From Microbotryomycetes sp. JL201 (lineage: Eukaryota > Basidiomycota > Microbotryomycetes): DNA of 64,000 bases. How positions within the stretch are numbered: position 1 is the first letter of the stretch; each line of letters begins with the position of its first letter. Made by a program: the position numbers and the translations under genes. Shown in pieces: positions 11,263 through 23,545 of the stretch. The stretch spans positions 310,001-374,000 of the forward strand of contig JAQYUZ010000005.1 of assembly GCA_033819885.1 (NCBI GenBank), written 5' to 3'. The notes under the pieces are model-generated. The model was not told where the DNA came from. It searched no databases and saw nothing but the letters and a program-made list of their open reading frames with translations.

Positions 11263-13336
11263 TCAGCCCATGAGATCGCCCTGGAGAGAATCATGATTGT
11301 CAGTGACCGCTTTTTACTGTGTCGACCATCGCTTTGTCAAGCCACTGACCAAGGCCTGCATCTCCGGCGGTCCGTTCTCCTTCATCATAATCTCAAAGTA
11401 AGAGTAAATCTGTGTTCGGCACGGGCGGAAGCGGTTAGCTGCTTTGCCTTTTGCGAAAAGCCCATTGGAAAAGAAACAGAAGAATTCAAGACTGACAATG
11501 GTCGTGCACAAAAGGATACCCGTGCCAGAACCGAGCGCTCCAATCAGATCCGTTACGACCGACAACAAGCCGATGACGACGCCACCAAACACTGCGGCCG
11601 TCGGAATAACCCTCTTCAACTCTTTATACATGGACTGTTCGGTTCGACCGGCAATGACCATTTGTTGGTCCTTGAGTTGTTTGGCAACGTCACGAGGTCC
11701 GGAACCAGAAATTTCGATCCAAGTTTTTGAAAAGACGGCGCAGGCGGTCAACATGAAGGCGATGTAAACGAACGTGTGGATCGGGTCCGTGACGACTTCC
11801 TTGAGAGTGTGAGGCGGGCTCATGTAGTACGCGATACCGCCTCGCGCCAGCAGCTGGGCAGAGTCCTCCATTGGCTGCAGAAAGCGACACAGGCGGGCAA
11901 GGAATCAGAACGATCCCTAGTACGCTACTTCGCCTAATCTGGCTTACCTCCCAAGTGCCGAGCATACGAACGAGCAAATTCTCAGGGAATCGGTTGAACA
12001 ACATTTGCGAGACGATAAACACGTTGGACGAGAGCGCCGACTCGAGCATGATGGGCATATTGCTACGCGCAGACGGAAAAACAATGTTAGACGGCGTCGG
12101 GCTCAGCTACGAGTCGCGCGAGCTGACCTCGTGTAAAAGAGCTTGACGGGGAACGTGCCGCGTTGTCCTCGGAACCTGTTTGACTTGACCGGAATTTCGA
12201 TGCGGAATCCTTGGAGCCAAATGACGAGCGCAAAGACGGCGACGGTGGCGATCAGGTTCATGACGTTGGGCAGACGTTCACGATAGAACGCCTCTTTGAG
12301 TGCGCGCGACTTGTCGTTCCAGGTGAACAGCAGGTGAAACAAAGCAATCAAAGCGCCTTCAAACTCTGGACCGCGGCCAGTGTTGACCGTCGTTGGCGAG
12401 AATGCTTTCCAGACAATCGACTCGCAAATGTTGGTGGCGATGAACAAGTTGATACCAGATCCGAGGCCGTATCCCTTTTGAAGCAGCTCGTCGAGCAAGA
12501 TGACGATCAGAGCCGCGACAACGAGTTGGACGATCAAGAGGAGGCAGACACCGGCGCCAAGGTCTGAAGGTTGACCGTACAAGCCGGTCAAGACGTAGAC
12601 GGTGGCCGTACCGAACGAGATGAGCAAAGCGAGCACTGTTTTTGTACAAAGTACGTCAGCAACCGGCAGCCCGGCAGATGTCACAGCTCGCTCTGGACTG
12701 ACGCTTCTGGGCGCCGGCAAACAACGCGCGATCTTCCTTGAGTGTAAAGTCGACTTCGATAAAACCGGCACCTTGAAGCAGCTGGATGATCATGCCGGAT
12801 GTGATGATGGGCGTGATGCCCAACTCCATAAGCGTTCCTCGGTTTGAGGCGAGAATAACACGCATCCAGTACAGCGGGTCTGCGGAGCGCGTCACAGAGG
12901 ACGAGTCAGTTTGAGATGAAGCGGCAACATGTGCGCAAGCGCGTTTGGGCCCAGCGAGGAGCGGGAAAGAACTGACCAGACGAGTCTGACGAGACGATGC
13001 CGTACAGCGGAATCTGCGAGCAGACCAAGAAGATGAGGAGCGTGACTGCAGTCCATCCGACCTGCGGAGCGATTCAGGACGGCGTGAGCAAGGCTGCGAT
13101 GTACAGATGCAGCGCGGGTGTGCGCGACGTGGCCGCGTCGCCCGTTGACGTCTCTGCAGCTTATAGCGGGAGTGCGCACCTTTGTGTTGAAAGGAATCTG
13201 ACAAGACAACAGATCAGACATGTCGACGAGCTCTGACACGGCCACGAGGACGCACCTTGCGGTCCGGCGCCGACACTTCGGGCAGGATGGGCAGGAAAGG
13301 CCGCACCAGGTTGAGCACGCGGAACGAGCTGCTCAT
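11263..13336 (-). CDS. SEC61: Sec61 alpha, ER protein-conducting channel
   Basis: Nine exons on the minus strand (13336-13256, 13197-13180, 13061-12977, 12879-12703, 12635-12128, 12062-11948, 11874-11497, 11409-11350, 11280-11263) give 479 residues, the usual length. The ten-TM channel subunit of the ER translocon. Landmarks: the N-terminus [40 protein letters not shown] across a splice, [54 protein letters not shown] across a splice and the C-terminal [12 protein letters not shown]. Exon 2 is only 18 nt (IPFNTK) and the last exon is 18 nt (GDLMG plus stop). An AG just 5' of the start, after a pyrimidine-rich stretch (about 13357), hints at a 5' UTR intron. Confidence is very high because length and every motif agree. 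Confidence 0.97.
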
Positions 13337-13656
13337 CGTGGGCGACGTGTGATTCTGAAACCAAAGTAAAACAGGCGCGAGACCGGTGACGGGGACCAGA
13401 CGTGTGCGAAGAGCGACCGGGACCGGGCAAACGATTCGCGTGGCCACGACGCGGCAGGTGGGGGCGCGACAAGCATTTACATCACAGCAGAGAAACACCA
13501 TCTTCCTCCGCCGTATTATGTAGCAAGAGTACATTCGTTGCAAAAAATACGCTCACGCTCGTCTACAATTAGACTGATCCCGGAATTTGACTGCCTGCAA
13601 GCACGAGGCGATGCATATTGATACTACCCGAGATGCAATAGTCTGGATCGCTAACC
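13337..13656. other. SEC61 leader / protease A 3' region
   Basis: Contains the SEC61 promoter and probable 5' UTR intron, and the 3' UTR of the M43 gene ending at 13657. Nothing else was recognised. Confidence 0.4.
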
Positions 13657-14992
13657 TCAGGCTCGGTACTGCGCCCACTGGGCTTGCATACGCGCCACTT
13701 GGCCGTTCGTTAGCGTCCCTTTGCACGTGTCATACCTAAAGATGGTGTGTGAGCAACCTGACGCCTTTGACAAATGATCCATACTGCCAAGCTTACGTGT
13801 AATCCATGATATTCGATGGGTCGACGGGCTTCAAAGCGAGTGGGCAATTGTAAATCGCTTCAGTTGGGCATGAGAACGTCGGCTCGCTCGACGGCGGCGT
13901 GTCCGAGACATAATCTCCAGGTGGAACGCATCCACCGAGCAACCCGCCAAGCGGTCCTTGGAAAGTGTGGAACAAGCCCTGCGGTCCGCGAAGTCAGACC
14001 TGATTTCGAGCACTCAGCTCTGCGAGACTCACGAGCCAATGTCCGGTTTCTGTAGAAGCCAAAGCGTGCAAGAATGCAAGAAGCGCAAGCGCATGGCGTC
14101 AAAACGAGTCACCGTGCATGAATCTTGGTTGGCTTACCGTGGGAGTTGACCTTTTAGTTTCAGCAGACTAATGTCAGCACAGCAATCAGCGTGACAAACT
14201 ACTGTCACGCGCACCTTTCCTAAATTGTAATTGGGACCAATCGGACCACCGGGGACGGCTTGACTGAAGAAAACAACGCCATCGTCCTTTGGCGCTGAGG
14301 TGTAACTCGATGGGAATGTCGCATAGCTGCAACAAAGCTCGGTAAGCGGACAGAAAATCTCGCGGTAGCGCTGCAACGTACCCAAGTAGCCCGGGCGTGT
14401 CAATCTGCTCAAAACCTGGACGTACACCCAAAAGTCAGCAAACTGAAATACACGCTAGCGACGCTGTCAAAAGCGACTGACCGACACTGTAAAAGTTCAG
14501 CGACTGCGCATCACCTTTTCGTAGAGCATTCTTCATTTCCGTCTGCTCTGCCGATCCTGGTCCCGCTCGACGGTACCAGTTTGCGTTCGTCGTCGTGTCA
14601 ATCCCGCCTAGCGTAAACACGAATCCGGCGGAATTGTACTGTTCATTCAATACCTCAACTTGGCGAGTCACAGCCGAGTCGTCATATTGTCCTCCTGCGA
14701 CAGTGTCATTGGCCAGGATGCGGTGCCAGTATACGGTAACTTGGCGGTCGCCAGCTGCTTGGGCAACCGGCAAGCGACCGTTGCTCGATGTCAAGCCTTG
14801 CGCCGCGCGTTCAAGATCGGCTACGCGAGCCGCAATGATCTGTTCCACAGATGGATCGGCAGCTTGTGTTGATGCGCAAGAGAATGGGTCGCCAATGTTG
14901 AGGATTGGCAGAGCCGACAATGGTGGCGCAGGGGCAGCGGAAGCGACTGCTGACAAGGCCGAGATAATGATTGCCACCGCAGCGGAATGCAT
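13657..14992 (-). CDS. Secreted M43B (pappalysin-like) metalloprotease A
   Basis: Seven exons (14992-14482, 14415-14382, 14326-14215, 14150-14138, 14049-14033, 13978-13797, 13735-13657) give 315 residues. Signal peptide MHSAAVAIIISALSAVASA, a propeptide, then the catalytic domain of a secreted zinc endopeptidase. The zinc motif HETGHWLGLFH (His223, His227, His233) is assembled from three exons: a 13-nt exon GTCAACTCCCACG, a 17-nt exon and the next exon. The Met-turn is NIMDYTYDTC, completed by the last splice. Propeptide and mature regions match protease C closely (QAxGDRQVxVxWH, AGGxYDDSAxxRQxEVLNE), less so B and D. It is the only M43 copy outside the 44-50 kb group and is in reverse orientation. 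All active-site residues are present, so it looks functional. Confidence 0.93.
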
Positions 14993-16009
14993 CCTTTGTG
15001 AAGCTTTTTCTAGTGAAGCTCGAAAGTTGAAAGAGAAATGTTGCGGAGCACCGCACCTGGCTTCCGACCACTAAAGGCTCAGATGTTGCCGGTCAACGCA
15101 TTCCGATCATCGGTCTTGATCTAAATGAAATGTTGAAACTCAGACATGGCTCGGTCTCGTGTGAGGGAGCACGCGGTTCGTGCGTTAGCATCGAATTTTA
15201 GTGGCTCGGCACCGGCGACCAAATCGCCGTTTGGGTCAAGACAGCGCGCGTGGTCCCGAACATGAGACGTCATCGCAGTCTAATCTGTTGTTTCGTGTAC
15301 TTGCCCAGAGACCGAGGTAATGTGCGGTCTAAAGCGTTCGACCAAAGTCTTGGACAGGGTCAAATTCGGCATCAGTGGTGGCCGAGACGGAAATTACCAT
15401 ACTGCAGACTTGCGATGAAGTCAACGAGATAGCACACGATGGGACGGAAATTGAGCACGTTTCTCCCACGGGAATGTGAAAGTGGTGCCAGGAACTGCAA
15501 GAGTGGCGTCGGTTAGGCTGGACGGCGAATTCGAAAAGAATGGCGTTCGTAGCGATAAGGACCAGATGCTTGCAGGCATCGGTCATCCGCGGAGTTCAGA
15601 TCACACACGTTGAGCATATACCATCCGACTCAGTGGCTTTTGGCCCTTCTCATGGATGTGAGCTCCCGTGCGAAGTCATCTCCTCTGATCACTTGCCCGA
15701 GCCGACACGAATACTTGTCAGACGCCGGCAGCTATGCCATTTTCAGACCCTAGGGCTTTCGGCAGGTCTTTAAGTATCTTGGGCTTCCCAAGTAAAAGCC
15801 TGTACCAGTTTGAACAATTCCCGAAATCAACCGGCACATGACTGGATTGCCACTTCGTATCATTTGTAATTAGTTTACACAGAGAATTTTATAACCAAGC
15901 TAGAGAACGCAGCACAAACAAACTACCGATTAATGCCGAGACTATCGTCTTTGAAACAAGCCGGACTCAAGTGGCATTCCTGTAGGCGCGAGTGGCATGA
16001 GCGACGCAA
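14993..16009. other. Promoter region of protease A and 3' flank of four-TM gene
   Basis: About 1 kb without a gene I can support. Open frames here lack family features. No repeat or RNA gene was recognised. Confidence 0.4.
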
Positions 16010-16723
16010 TTAACCCTGTGTGATCAGTCGCAATACCAACCTATTCTTTCGCCACGCGTGAAAGGCGAAAACTCCGTGCCAAAGAAAGATGAACGTGCCC
16101 ACCATCCAGACGAAAGCTTCAACGGTTGCAAACATGCCTTCGCGGTCGGTCTCGTTATTGTCGTTGGCAACATCGATGCCAATGGCCGTAATCAAGAACA
16201 GGATCTGGGCCACATATGTCAGCCTGAGGGCGCGATTTTCAGGGATTGTCAAAACAGCTCTCACGAAAAGGGGGAGCCACACGGCAAGGTTGAGCCAGAA
16301 TGTGCTCCAGAACTCCTGGATGAGGATGCCAACAAGGAACAAGCTTGAGGTGAACAAGGCGATGACGAAAGCCGAAAGGGCGGCTAGAGTCCAACCACCG
16401 AGCGAGCCTGGCCAGACCGGCTCCTTCGTACCGGAATGGTAGTGCGCTAAATTTGTGTCTGTCAATGCTTGCAAAGTCAAATTCGCTGAGCTGGTTGGCA
16501 CTCGCCTGTCAACGAGGCTGCGATCGCCATTCCTGCACGCCAACGACTTGATCAGCCTCGGTGCACTTTGAGAAGCCATCAAAGTCTTGCTAGCTGCCTT
16601 ACCGAGTAGTGAAAAGAGCCAAATTGCAGCGAGCAGAGGCAGGCCGAGCAGTTTCTGTCGACAACTCGTTAGCGGCAATGACAAGCCCGTTCAATGAACA
16701 GTTCGACCCGCCAAGAGAGCCAT
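16010..16723 (-). CDS. Four-TM membrane protein, possibly MARVEL-like
   Basis: Proposed exons are 16723-16700, 16654-16603, 16532-16506 and 16458-16010, 183 residues. Hydrophobic helices: KLLGLPLLAAIWLFSLLG, ALSAFVIALFTSSLFLVG, TYVAQILFLITAIGIDVA and FVWMVGTFIFLWHGVFAFHA. A charged tail (WRKNRLVLRL) follows. The four-helix layout with short loops resembles fungal MARVEL-type proteins, but I do not recognise a diagnostic motif. The intron 16459-16505 has a GC donor (GCGAGT) and is needed to keep frame. The first exon (MALLAGRT) uses a weak GTTCAT donor and is uncertain. The gene lies 151 bp downstream of the spermidine-synthase-like gene on the same strand. Confidence 0.6.
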
Positions 16724-16874
16724 CTCAAAAAAGTGTAAGACTTTTCGGTGTGGTGGATGGAAGGAAAGGGTGCAAGGTTCACGCGATGTGGCCGGAAGAG
16801 AGGGGCAAGTCGAGCGAAAATCTCGATGCCGGAAAGCGAAGCTCCGGCTTATTCGGTACAACAAGAAGATCGAA

Positions 16875-18904
16875 TCAAAAAACAGCCCATACACCCGAAG
16901 ACAACACACCCTGCATCAAATGCCAGTGCTGCGCAACGTCCGTCTTCATTGATGCGGCGATGCCGTCGGCATTCGCATCAGCGATGAGATCGTTTTGTGA
17001 CGAGAAGTGCAAATCGACTTCCTTCTTCTCAAACTCGGCGAAGACGCGTTGACGTAGATGGGGCGACACAGTCGACAACAAATCGTGATGCAACGGCGGT
17101 CGGAAATGAATTGATCTGACGTTCGAGCAAAAGATAACAATGTTACGGTAGCTTGTAGCATGCTCACCATCTTCGAAAGCTCGACAGTGGCGAAAGGAGT
17201 CGGCGATGGTGGCAAAAATTGCTTTCGCAGACGCCGAGGTTGTGTCGCCTGCAAAATTGATCGCGACGATGCCTTCACGTGTCATGACTGACTTGACGTC
17301 TTGCCAGCACTCCTTTGTGAACAGCTTCGATGGCAAGGCTCCGCCGGTAAACTACACAATCGACATTCAGCGTGGGACCTTGTATCATTAGAGGGACGTG
17401 TGAGCTCACAACATCATGAATGATGTAGTCAAATTCCTGCACACATACGGCAATACTGATCAGCCGCGTCTGGGCAATGGAACAGAGGCGAATGCCTACC
17501 TCCGACGTTCCGCGCGACAAGTAAGTACGAGCGTCTTCAAGATGCACGCCTCCAGAGGCAGCACCAAGTCCGAACCACCGTCTGGCGTGCTCGTGTACGA
17601 CCGGATCAATTTCGATAGCGGTTACGTTGATTTGGCGAGCCTCGAGCGCACGAACGATCATTCCAGCGCCGACACCGCTGCAAAAAGAGCATGAGACCCT
17701 GCTAAAGAGCTACCACGTACATACTTACATGACCAATGCCCTTTCGTGCTGCGACCGAGGTCGTTCGATTAATGTGACCGCCTCTTGTAATATGAACGTT
17801 GACTGAACTGCTGTCAGCTCTATCCAGCAATCGACCCAAAAGCTCGCTCACGTAAATACTCTCTGCCTTCTGCAAAACAAAATGCTGAATCTCCGTCTCC
17901 GTTGAGCCGCTGCGGCTCTCTCTTCTGATTTCGTCTTCGGCAGGTCCGACCCATAGTCCTCCGAGCAAAGAGTGATCCGATCGAAGATACCGGAACCGCA
18001 TGCCTCGTGACTCGGTTTCGGCAGTGACGATCCGACCGGTAACGCTTTGCTGCGATGCCAATACCTTCACGTTGGTATTTTGATGCGAGCTGCTCAACAG
18101 GGATAAAATGGCTGAAAGGACGACCAGATAGATGAATTGCCTCTGAATAGTTCCTGACGGCTTGCCTGGTGCAATCGGCCGATCGTTTGCGAATTGATCG
18201 AGCAAGACCAGCAAGCTTGACATGGCGAGAAACTGCTGAGCCAATGTGAGACCCGAGTGATGAGTTCCGGGACTATTTAGCGCTCACGAAATGACGCTGT
18301 GCTAGGAGCGAGACAAAGTGAGTCGCTGTTTGCGCCAGCAGGCAGCACGCGAGCGCCACTCCAAGGTCTATTTTGGTCACTGCCAGCTGCCAGCGAGGTG
18401 TCAGCTCTGGCAAAGGTGTGCGTATGGTGGTAAATATATATATACCGTATGTCGTAGCGAAGCGCGACGAAGCCCGAATGGCAACGATACAGCCGCGATC
18501 GTTGCGCCGTGCGCGAGGAGTGGCCCAAGCGTCAGACCTCTGTCCATCAGCCAGACTCTGACTGGCACGAAATGCAGCATATTGTCGACGACAAGCAAGC
18601 TGACTGCTATTCTGGTCCAAGCAAAGGTGTGCGTCGAAGTCGCGCGTGTTGAATGACGAGCGAGATGCGATGATATCGCGCTCAAGAGCCATGATGGCAC
18701 CCGTGAGCGAGCATCGTTGATTATTGTGCTTGTAAAAAGGGGGTACAGCGATGCTTGTAGAGCGTCAAGCAGCATAGCAAGGGTCAATGCACGCGCAGAC
18801 TCGAGTGTGAAGCGAGCGAGCTGCGCTAGAGCTGCAACGAGGTTATCTAGATGACCATGTGCGCTCGTCTTGCGCTGCAGCGGAGGGAGACGGCGCTTCG
18901 GCAT
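16875..18904 (-). CDS. Membrane-anchored spermidine/spermine synthase-like protein
   Basis: Seven exons (18904-18446, 18386-18288, 18235-17852, 17802-17729, 17677-17500, 17436-17410, 17351-16875) give 565 residues. The first roughly 200 residues hold several hydrophobic segments (VALACCLLAQTATHFVSLLA and QRQFIYLVVLSAILSLL among them). The rest is a Rossmann aminopropyltransferase/methyltransferase fold: RYLRSDHSLLGGLWVG, TFILQEAVTLIE, the nucleotide-binding ALVIGVGAGMIVRALEA, the acidic EIDP loop and DYIIHDVFTGG (exon 6, 27 nt, residues 399-407). The canonical spermidine synthase loop has a catalytic Asp in a DSSDP-like context; here it is HDVFTGG, so polyamine synthesis is not assured. Ends in an unconserved tail. 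The fold is firm, the reaction open. Confidence 0.8.
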
Positions 18905-19025
18905 GCATGTGTTGACGCGGCGAAGGCAAGACAATTACCGTGAAATGCACGCGCTTTTTGCAGCATGTGGTATTGTCTCTGCTTGGACTGGAATCCTATG
19001 ACTATGCAGACTGTACTGTCCCCGT

Positions 19026-20062
19026 CTACTTGGACTTCTCGGCCTTGACGATCGCCACCTTGTCCTCCGCTTCCGCCGCTGCCAGCGCGATCGCTGTGCC
19101 CGGTCCGGCGATAGCGGCAATGACGCCGTATCTGCCGGCGTTCAACTCTTCGTTCTTGCTGATGACAAAGAGCCCCGCAGCGAGCGTCGTAACGATGTAA
19201 TCGGCCAGGAGGAAGAATGCTCCGCCTTGAGCTGGCGTTTTGGCCATGAGCGGCACAAACATGTCGCGTCCGAGATTGGTCACAAACAAGTAGACGCCAT
19301 ACAAGTGTAGAGGTGCTGCGATGACGGCGATGGCTTGATAGGTTGCCTTTGGAGTTGAAGTGACGGGTAGCAGTTTAGCGAATACGGGCCTGATGGCTGC
19401 AGCGGCAACAGCGAAAAACGTCCACCACGCGATAAGCTTTTGCCGCAGCTGGACGTCGACTCCGAGTTCTGGGACTAAAAACAGAGCTGCCGGAGCCAGA
19501 AATGCGACCAAGTGTGCAGGCAGCCAGCCTCTGGCCGACACTTTGTTGTCGCCAAAGCCAATGTACCATAGCAAGGAAAAGCTGAGAGGCACTGCGATAC
19601 CCGCGCCGGCCAGCTGGCAAAGAATACCTGCAGGCACTGGCAGGACCGTCACGAATGGGTTTGCCGAAGAGTTTGCCGAAAATTTGATGAGCGCGAGGCT
19701 GATGAAGAGGACTCCCGCGAAAGACTGCATGATCGGCATTGTTATGGGATGCTTCAGTGCGTCCCAGAAGAAAGCGACAATAACACAGCACTGGCCGAAG
19801 TGATGTAGGGCACACGTGGGAACGCACGCATGGGTGCAGAAGCGTCAGCTCGCACGGCCTGCACCATCTCACGGCTACTCACAATCTTGTTGAGTGCATC
19901 AGCGTTGAAGTAGTGCGTCTCGACGAGCTTGTTGTGGCATGCGTGCTCGGCAGTCTCGAATATCTTGTTGTTGCGGCCGTGCAGAATCAGCAACGTGGCG
20001 CCGATGATTGACACGATCGTGAACACGAAGCCAATCTGCGAGTTCTGCAGTCGGGGCGCCAT
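19026..20062 (-). CDS. Uncharacterised multi-pass membrane protein
   Basis: Two exons, 20062-19883 and 19790-19026, separated by a 92-nt intron, give 314 residues. N-terminus MAPRLQNSQIGFVFTIVSII followed by LGATLLILHG-type first helix, then about seven further hydrophobic segments such as SFAGVLFISLALIKF, GAGIAVPLSFSLLWYIGFGD, LVAFLAPAALFLV and YIVTTLAAGLFVI. The tail is Lys/Glu-rich (EDKVAIVKAEKSK). I do not recognise the family. It is divergent from CDH1 across 494 bp. Exon joining is unambiguous; function is unknown. Confidence 0.75.
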
Positions 20063-20556
20063 GGTGTGCGAGGTGGAAGGGGAGCCGCCAAGGCGCAGCC
20101 CGAGTCTCGCCGTTTCGCGGCTTGCCGTCAAGCTACAGGAAATGCGCAAGAGGACAAGTACCACTATATCGAATATTTAGAAGGGTGAGAATTATTATGA
20201 GAGGGCCAAATATCACACCAAACTCTGCGCTCGGTTCAGAAGGCGAGGTTGCCTTTCGAGAACACCCTGCCTACCAACTCTGTCGTACTTGCTTCTGGGG
20301 GACGTTTCAACAGTCGACCACTTGAGCCACTGCTCTGTGGCACACGTTGTTGCCCGAGTCTGGGGCGCGGCGGTCAGTCAACACTCCAAGCTCGCGCCGG
20401 ACAACGAGCAACTAGCTGCGACACAGGAACCCAGTTTCATATTTTGGAGCTGAGCAAGAGCTGCTAGTGCGCGCGGGTGATTCGCCGACTCTGCCACACT
20501 GTGTCAGTCGAGCAACTGGCAGGCGTCATTGTTCTCGAGTCACTCGAACCGCAAAC
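20063..20556. promoter_or_regulatory. Divergent intergenic region upstream of CDH1
   Basis: Between the start codons of the minus-strand membrane gene and CDH1. It should contain both promoters. No specific site was identified. Confidence 0.4.
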
Positions 20557-22676
20557 ATGCACAACGACCATATCAGAAGAGTGCAGTCGAGCTCTGCTCT
20601 CCCAGGCACCACGTCGAGGCCGGGCTCGTCTTCATCGTCGTCTTCAGTGAATGCCGTTGCAGGCCCAAGCTCGTCTTCAGCCCTCAGCAGCGCATTTGCC
20701 GCGGCAACGTCGGCATCTCTACACGAAACAGGCAGCAGAAGCTACCAAGGCCTCGCTGCTCCCCTGTCTCCAGGCAAGAAGCGCATCTACGGCGACAGGT
20801 GCGTAGCACTCAATGTCCGCCAGTGACCGCCGGCGGCTTTGCGCTGATACTACGCTTTTGCAGGTTCATTCCATCAAGAGAAGGCATTGATTTGCAGACA
20901 TCCTTCAACTTGATTCCAGACAGCCCATCCAAAGGCAAACGGAAAGCGGGCCAAACAGACGACGAAGTGGCAAGAGGTTGGTCGGCTCGCTCGCCGCGCA
21001 AGCGAGATCTAAACCCTGATCATATCTTACAATCAGACGATACATACAGAACATTCCAAGCGGTCCTCAAGACTGAGCTGTTCGGGCCAGATGCCGCAGA
21101 AATCGGTTCAAGCAGACCGTCTTCGGCATCGAGGACAGGGTCTTCAGCAGCAGGCTATTCGAGTGTACCAACACCTTCGTCACCGTCAACGCCGCGCAAG
21201 CTCTTTTCGTTCACTTCGCCTCAGCGCAAACGGACAGCGACCGGCGAGCGCGAAAGAATCATCACTGGGCGAGGTCTCGACAGTCCTACGCATGAGAGGT
21301 ACAGTCTCAGTCCGGTCAGACAAGAGTCACAGCGTCTGTTGCTGTCGCCGAAGCGGGCGATGCGCAAAGTCAGCAGGGTGCCGTTCAAAGTGCTGGACGC
21401 TCCAGAGCTCGCTGTACGTTCCAGAGCCGCGTACGCACGTTTGCCTCGGCTAAAAGTGTCGGGCGCAGGATGATTTTTACTTAAATTTGGTCGATTGGTC
21501 GGCACATGACGAGCTTGTTGTTGGTCTGGCATCTGCAGTCTACACATGGTCTGCCACGACCTTGGCCGTCAAACGATTATGCGACTTGTCTCAACAAGCA
21601 ATTCCAGATTCGGTCACTTCGGTAGCGTGGGTGCAAAGAGTAAGCGCTGTGAGCAGAGAAGAGTCGCGGGCGCAATCTTAACAAGCGGCACCTGTGCGCA
21701 GGGGACCCAAATCGCAGTTGGAACCCGCAACGGTTCTGTGCAGATCTGGGACGCACAAGCTGAACGATGTATCAGACGGATGACGGGTCACAGCGCCCGC
21801 GTCGGAGCTCTCGCGTGGAACGATGCAATTCTGACATCTGGCTCGCACGACAAGTTGATTTACCATCGGGACGTACGTGTACCTCAGCATTCGATCAAAA
21901 AGATTACGTCACACAAGCAAGAGATCTGTGGACTTAAGTGGAGCGAGTCGGGCGATCAGTTGGCGAGTGGCGGCAATGACAACAAGCTATTTGTGTTCAA
22001 TGGTCTCAGCGAGGTGAGCCAATTTTCCCGTCAGTCTTTTAAGTCATGCAACTGACTTGAACGACTCTGGAGACCCCGCTGCACAAGTTTACGGATCATA
22101 CTGCCGCCGTCAAAGCGATCGCTTGGTCGCCCCATCAGAACGGCATCTTGGCGAGCGGAGGTGGCACTCAAGATATGAAGCTGAGGATATGGAATACGAG
22201 TACCGGGACGCTGTTAAACGAAGTCGACACTGGCAGTCAGATATGCAACTTATTGTGGTCCAAGACTTCGAACGAGCTTGTGTCCACTCACGGCTTCTCG
22301 ACCGGTCCCGCACAAAATCAAGGTGGGCGAGGCCGTGACATTCATCTCTGATAATGCTGCTTGACTGATGACTGACGTCTATTTCATGTAGTCATCATTT
22401 GGAAGTACCCGTCTTTGACTCAGGTCGCGCAATTGCAAGGTCACACTTACCGGGTTTTGTATCTTGCCGCATCACCAAATGTATGTTGCGTCTCGAGTTG
22501 AATCTCGTTTCCTTTTCTACGTGCTGAAGTGTGTACGTCGCAAACAGGGCCAGACGATTGTTACCGGCGCAGGCGACGAAACGCTCAGGTTTTGGGCGGC
22601 GTTTCCACCGAGCAAAGCAGATAAACGCTCTTCGTCCCTTACTTCAACGCTCAGTCCTTTCGTTGCCATTCGATGA
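20557..22676 (+). CDS. CDH1: APC/C activator Cdh1 (fizzy-related)
   Basis: Seven exons (20557-20798, 20864-21413, 21469-21639, 21702-22013, 22073-22322, 22392-22480, 22548-22676) give 580 residues. Substrate-recruiting activator of the anaphase-promoting complex in late mitosis and G1. The C-box DRFIPSR (residues 80-86) is formed across the first splice. A KR-rich linker with many SP sites (probable Cdk sites) follows. The WD40 propeller starts at DDFYLNLVDWSAHDELVVGL and contains IGH/GH-WD blades such as GSVQIWDAQ and DMKLRIWNTS. The protein ends in Ile-Arg (FVAIR), the IR tail that docks on APC3. C-box wording and N-terminal length favour Cdh1 over Cdc20. Confidence 0.95.
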
Positions 22677-22975
22677 CGAACAAGTCGTTGCCTTTTTTGG
22701 GCTCTCGCCTTGTTTGTAAATGTTATCGTTTTGCCATTGTGGTAGCACAGTGTTGTTCCCCTCCATTGATTTACCCACTCTTTCCTCTTTACTCAAGACC
22801 TCTGTCCCCGTGAGAATTCTTGTGAATGAATGGGGTGTGCGATGCGTAATTGAATGCGCAGCACAAGACTTGACATTCGCGATCTGACACAGTTCCTTTC
22901 GAGACTCTGACCTGACAAGCACAACAAGTAAGAATACAACATGTTTGGAGGATGCGTGTTGGCGGATGAAGCGAT

Positions 22976-23545
22976 TCAGTCGCTCGCAGTGGAAGAAGAC
23001 AACAGTGGCGCCGCAAGCACGTTGTCACCTCCGCCAGGCGCCAAAAACTTTGGCAAGACGGCCGCCTCGTCTGTTCCTTCCGGTAGGTCTCGCGGCAAGA
23101 TTCCGTCTCTTGCCGCGTCCTGGAATGAGGGACAGAAGAGGCAAGAGAGCGGATTCAGTTCGGATGCGGCCCTCGGGTATCGCTACAGGCTTCAGCCACT
23201 GTACTGACTTCTGGACCGACGCCATTTGCCATGACAGTTTCAAACTGTTTCCACAAGTCGTGCACGGCGTCAAAGCCTCTGCCGACTTCGACGACATTGT
23301 CCATGTTCCGATTCAGCTGATTCACGCTCGAGCAGCACTTTGCGAGATTCTACCAGCACGTTCATCACACAGTCAGCCTCTGCACGAATGGGCCAGCTTG
23401 TGCATGCAAGACTGCGCGAGTCGATCGTAGACGCGTCGCAACGCGTGTCTCTGCGTGGAATCGCGACGAGGCAACTGACCTCTGCGATCTCTGCAACAAG
23501 CCTATCTCGCTCTCGCTCAAACGGCGAACGGTCCGGGGGCGACAT
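22976..23545 (-). CDS. DAD1: DASH/Dam1 complex subunit Dad1
   Basis: Three exons (23545-23480, 23349-23209, 23119-22976) give 116 residues. Dad1 is a small coiled-coil subunit of the ring that couples kinetochores to microtubules. The start MSPPDRSPFERERDRLVAEI joins NLAKCCSSVNQLNRNMDNVV by a 130-nt intron. The body EVGRGFDAVHDLWKQFETVM is the family signature (hydrophobic coil ending in DLWKQF). The tail contains the LAPGGG stretch usual at fungal Dad1 C-termini. It is divergent from CCL1 with 149 bp between starts and convergent with CDH1 (299 bp between stops). The second half of the tail depends on the last intron and is slightly less sure. Confidence 0.88.

Noticed and set aside
13236-13997. 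Plus-strand open frames opposite SEC61 (for example near 12997-13236)
   Set aside because: They are antisense to well-supported SEC61 exons and introns and have no family features.
18429-18446. TATA-box-like (AT)n stretch
   Set aside because: It is the 5' part of an intron (donor GTATAT) in the spermidine-synthase-like gene, not a promoter.
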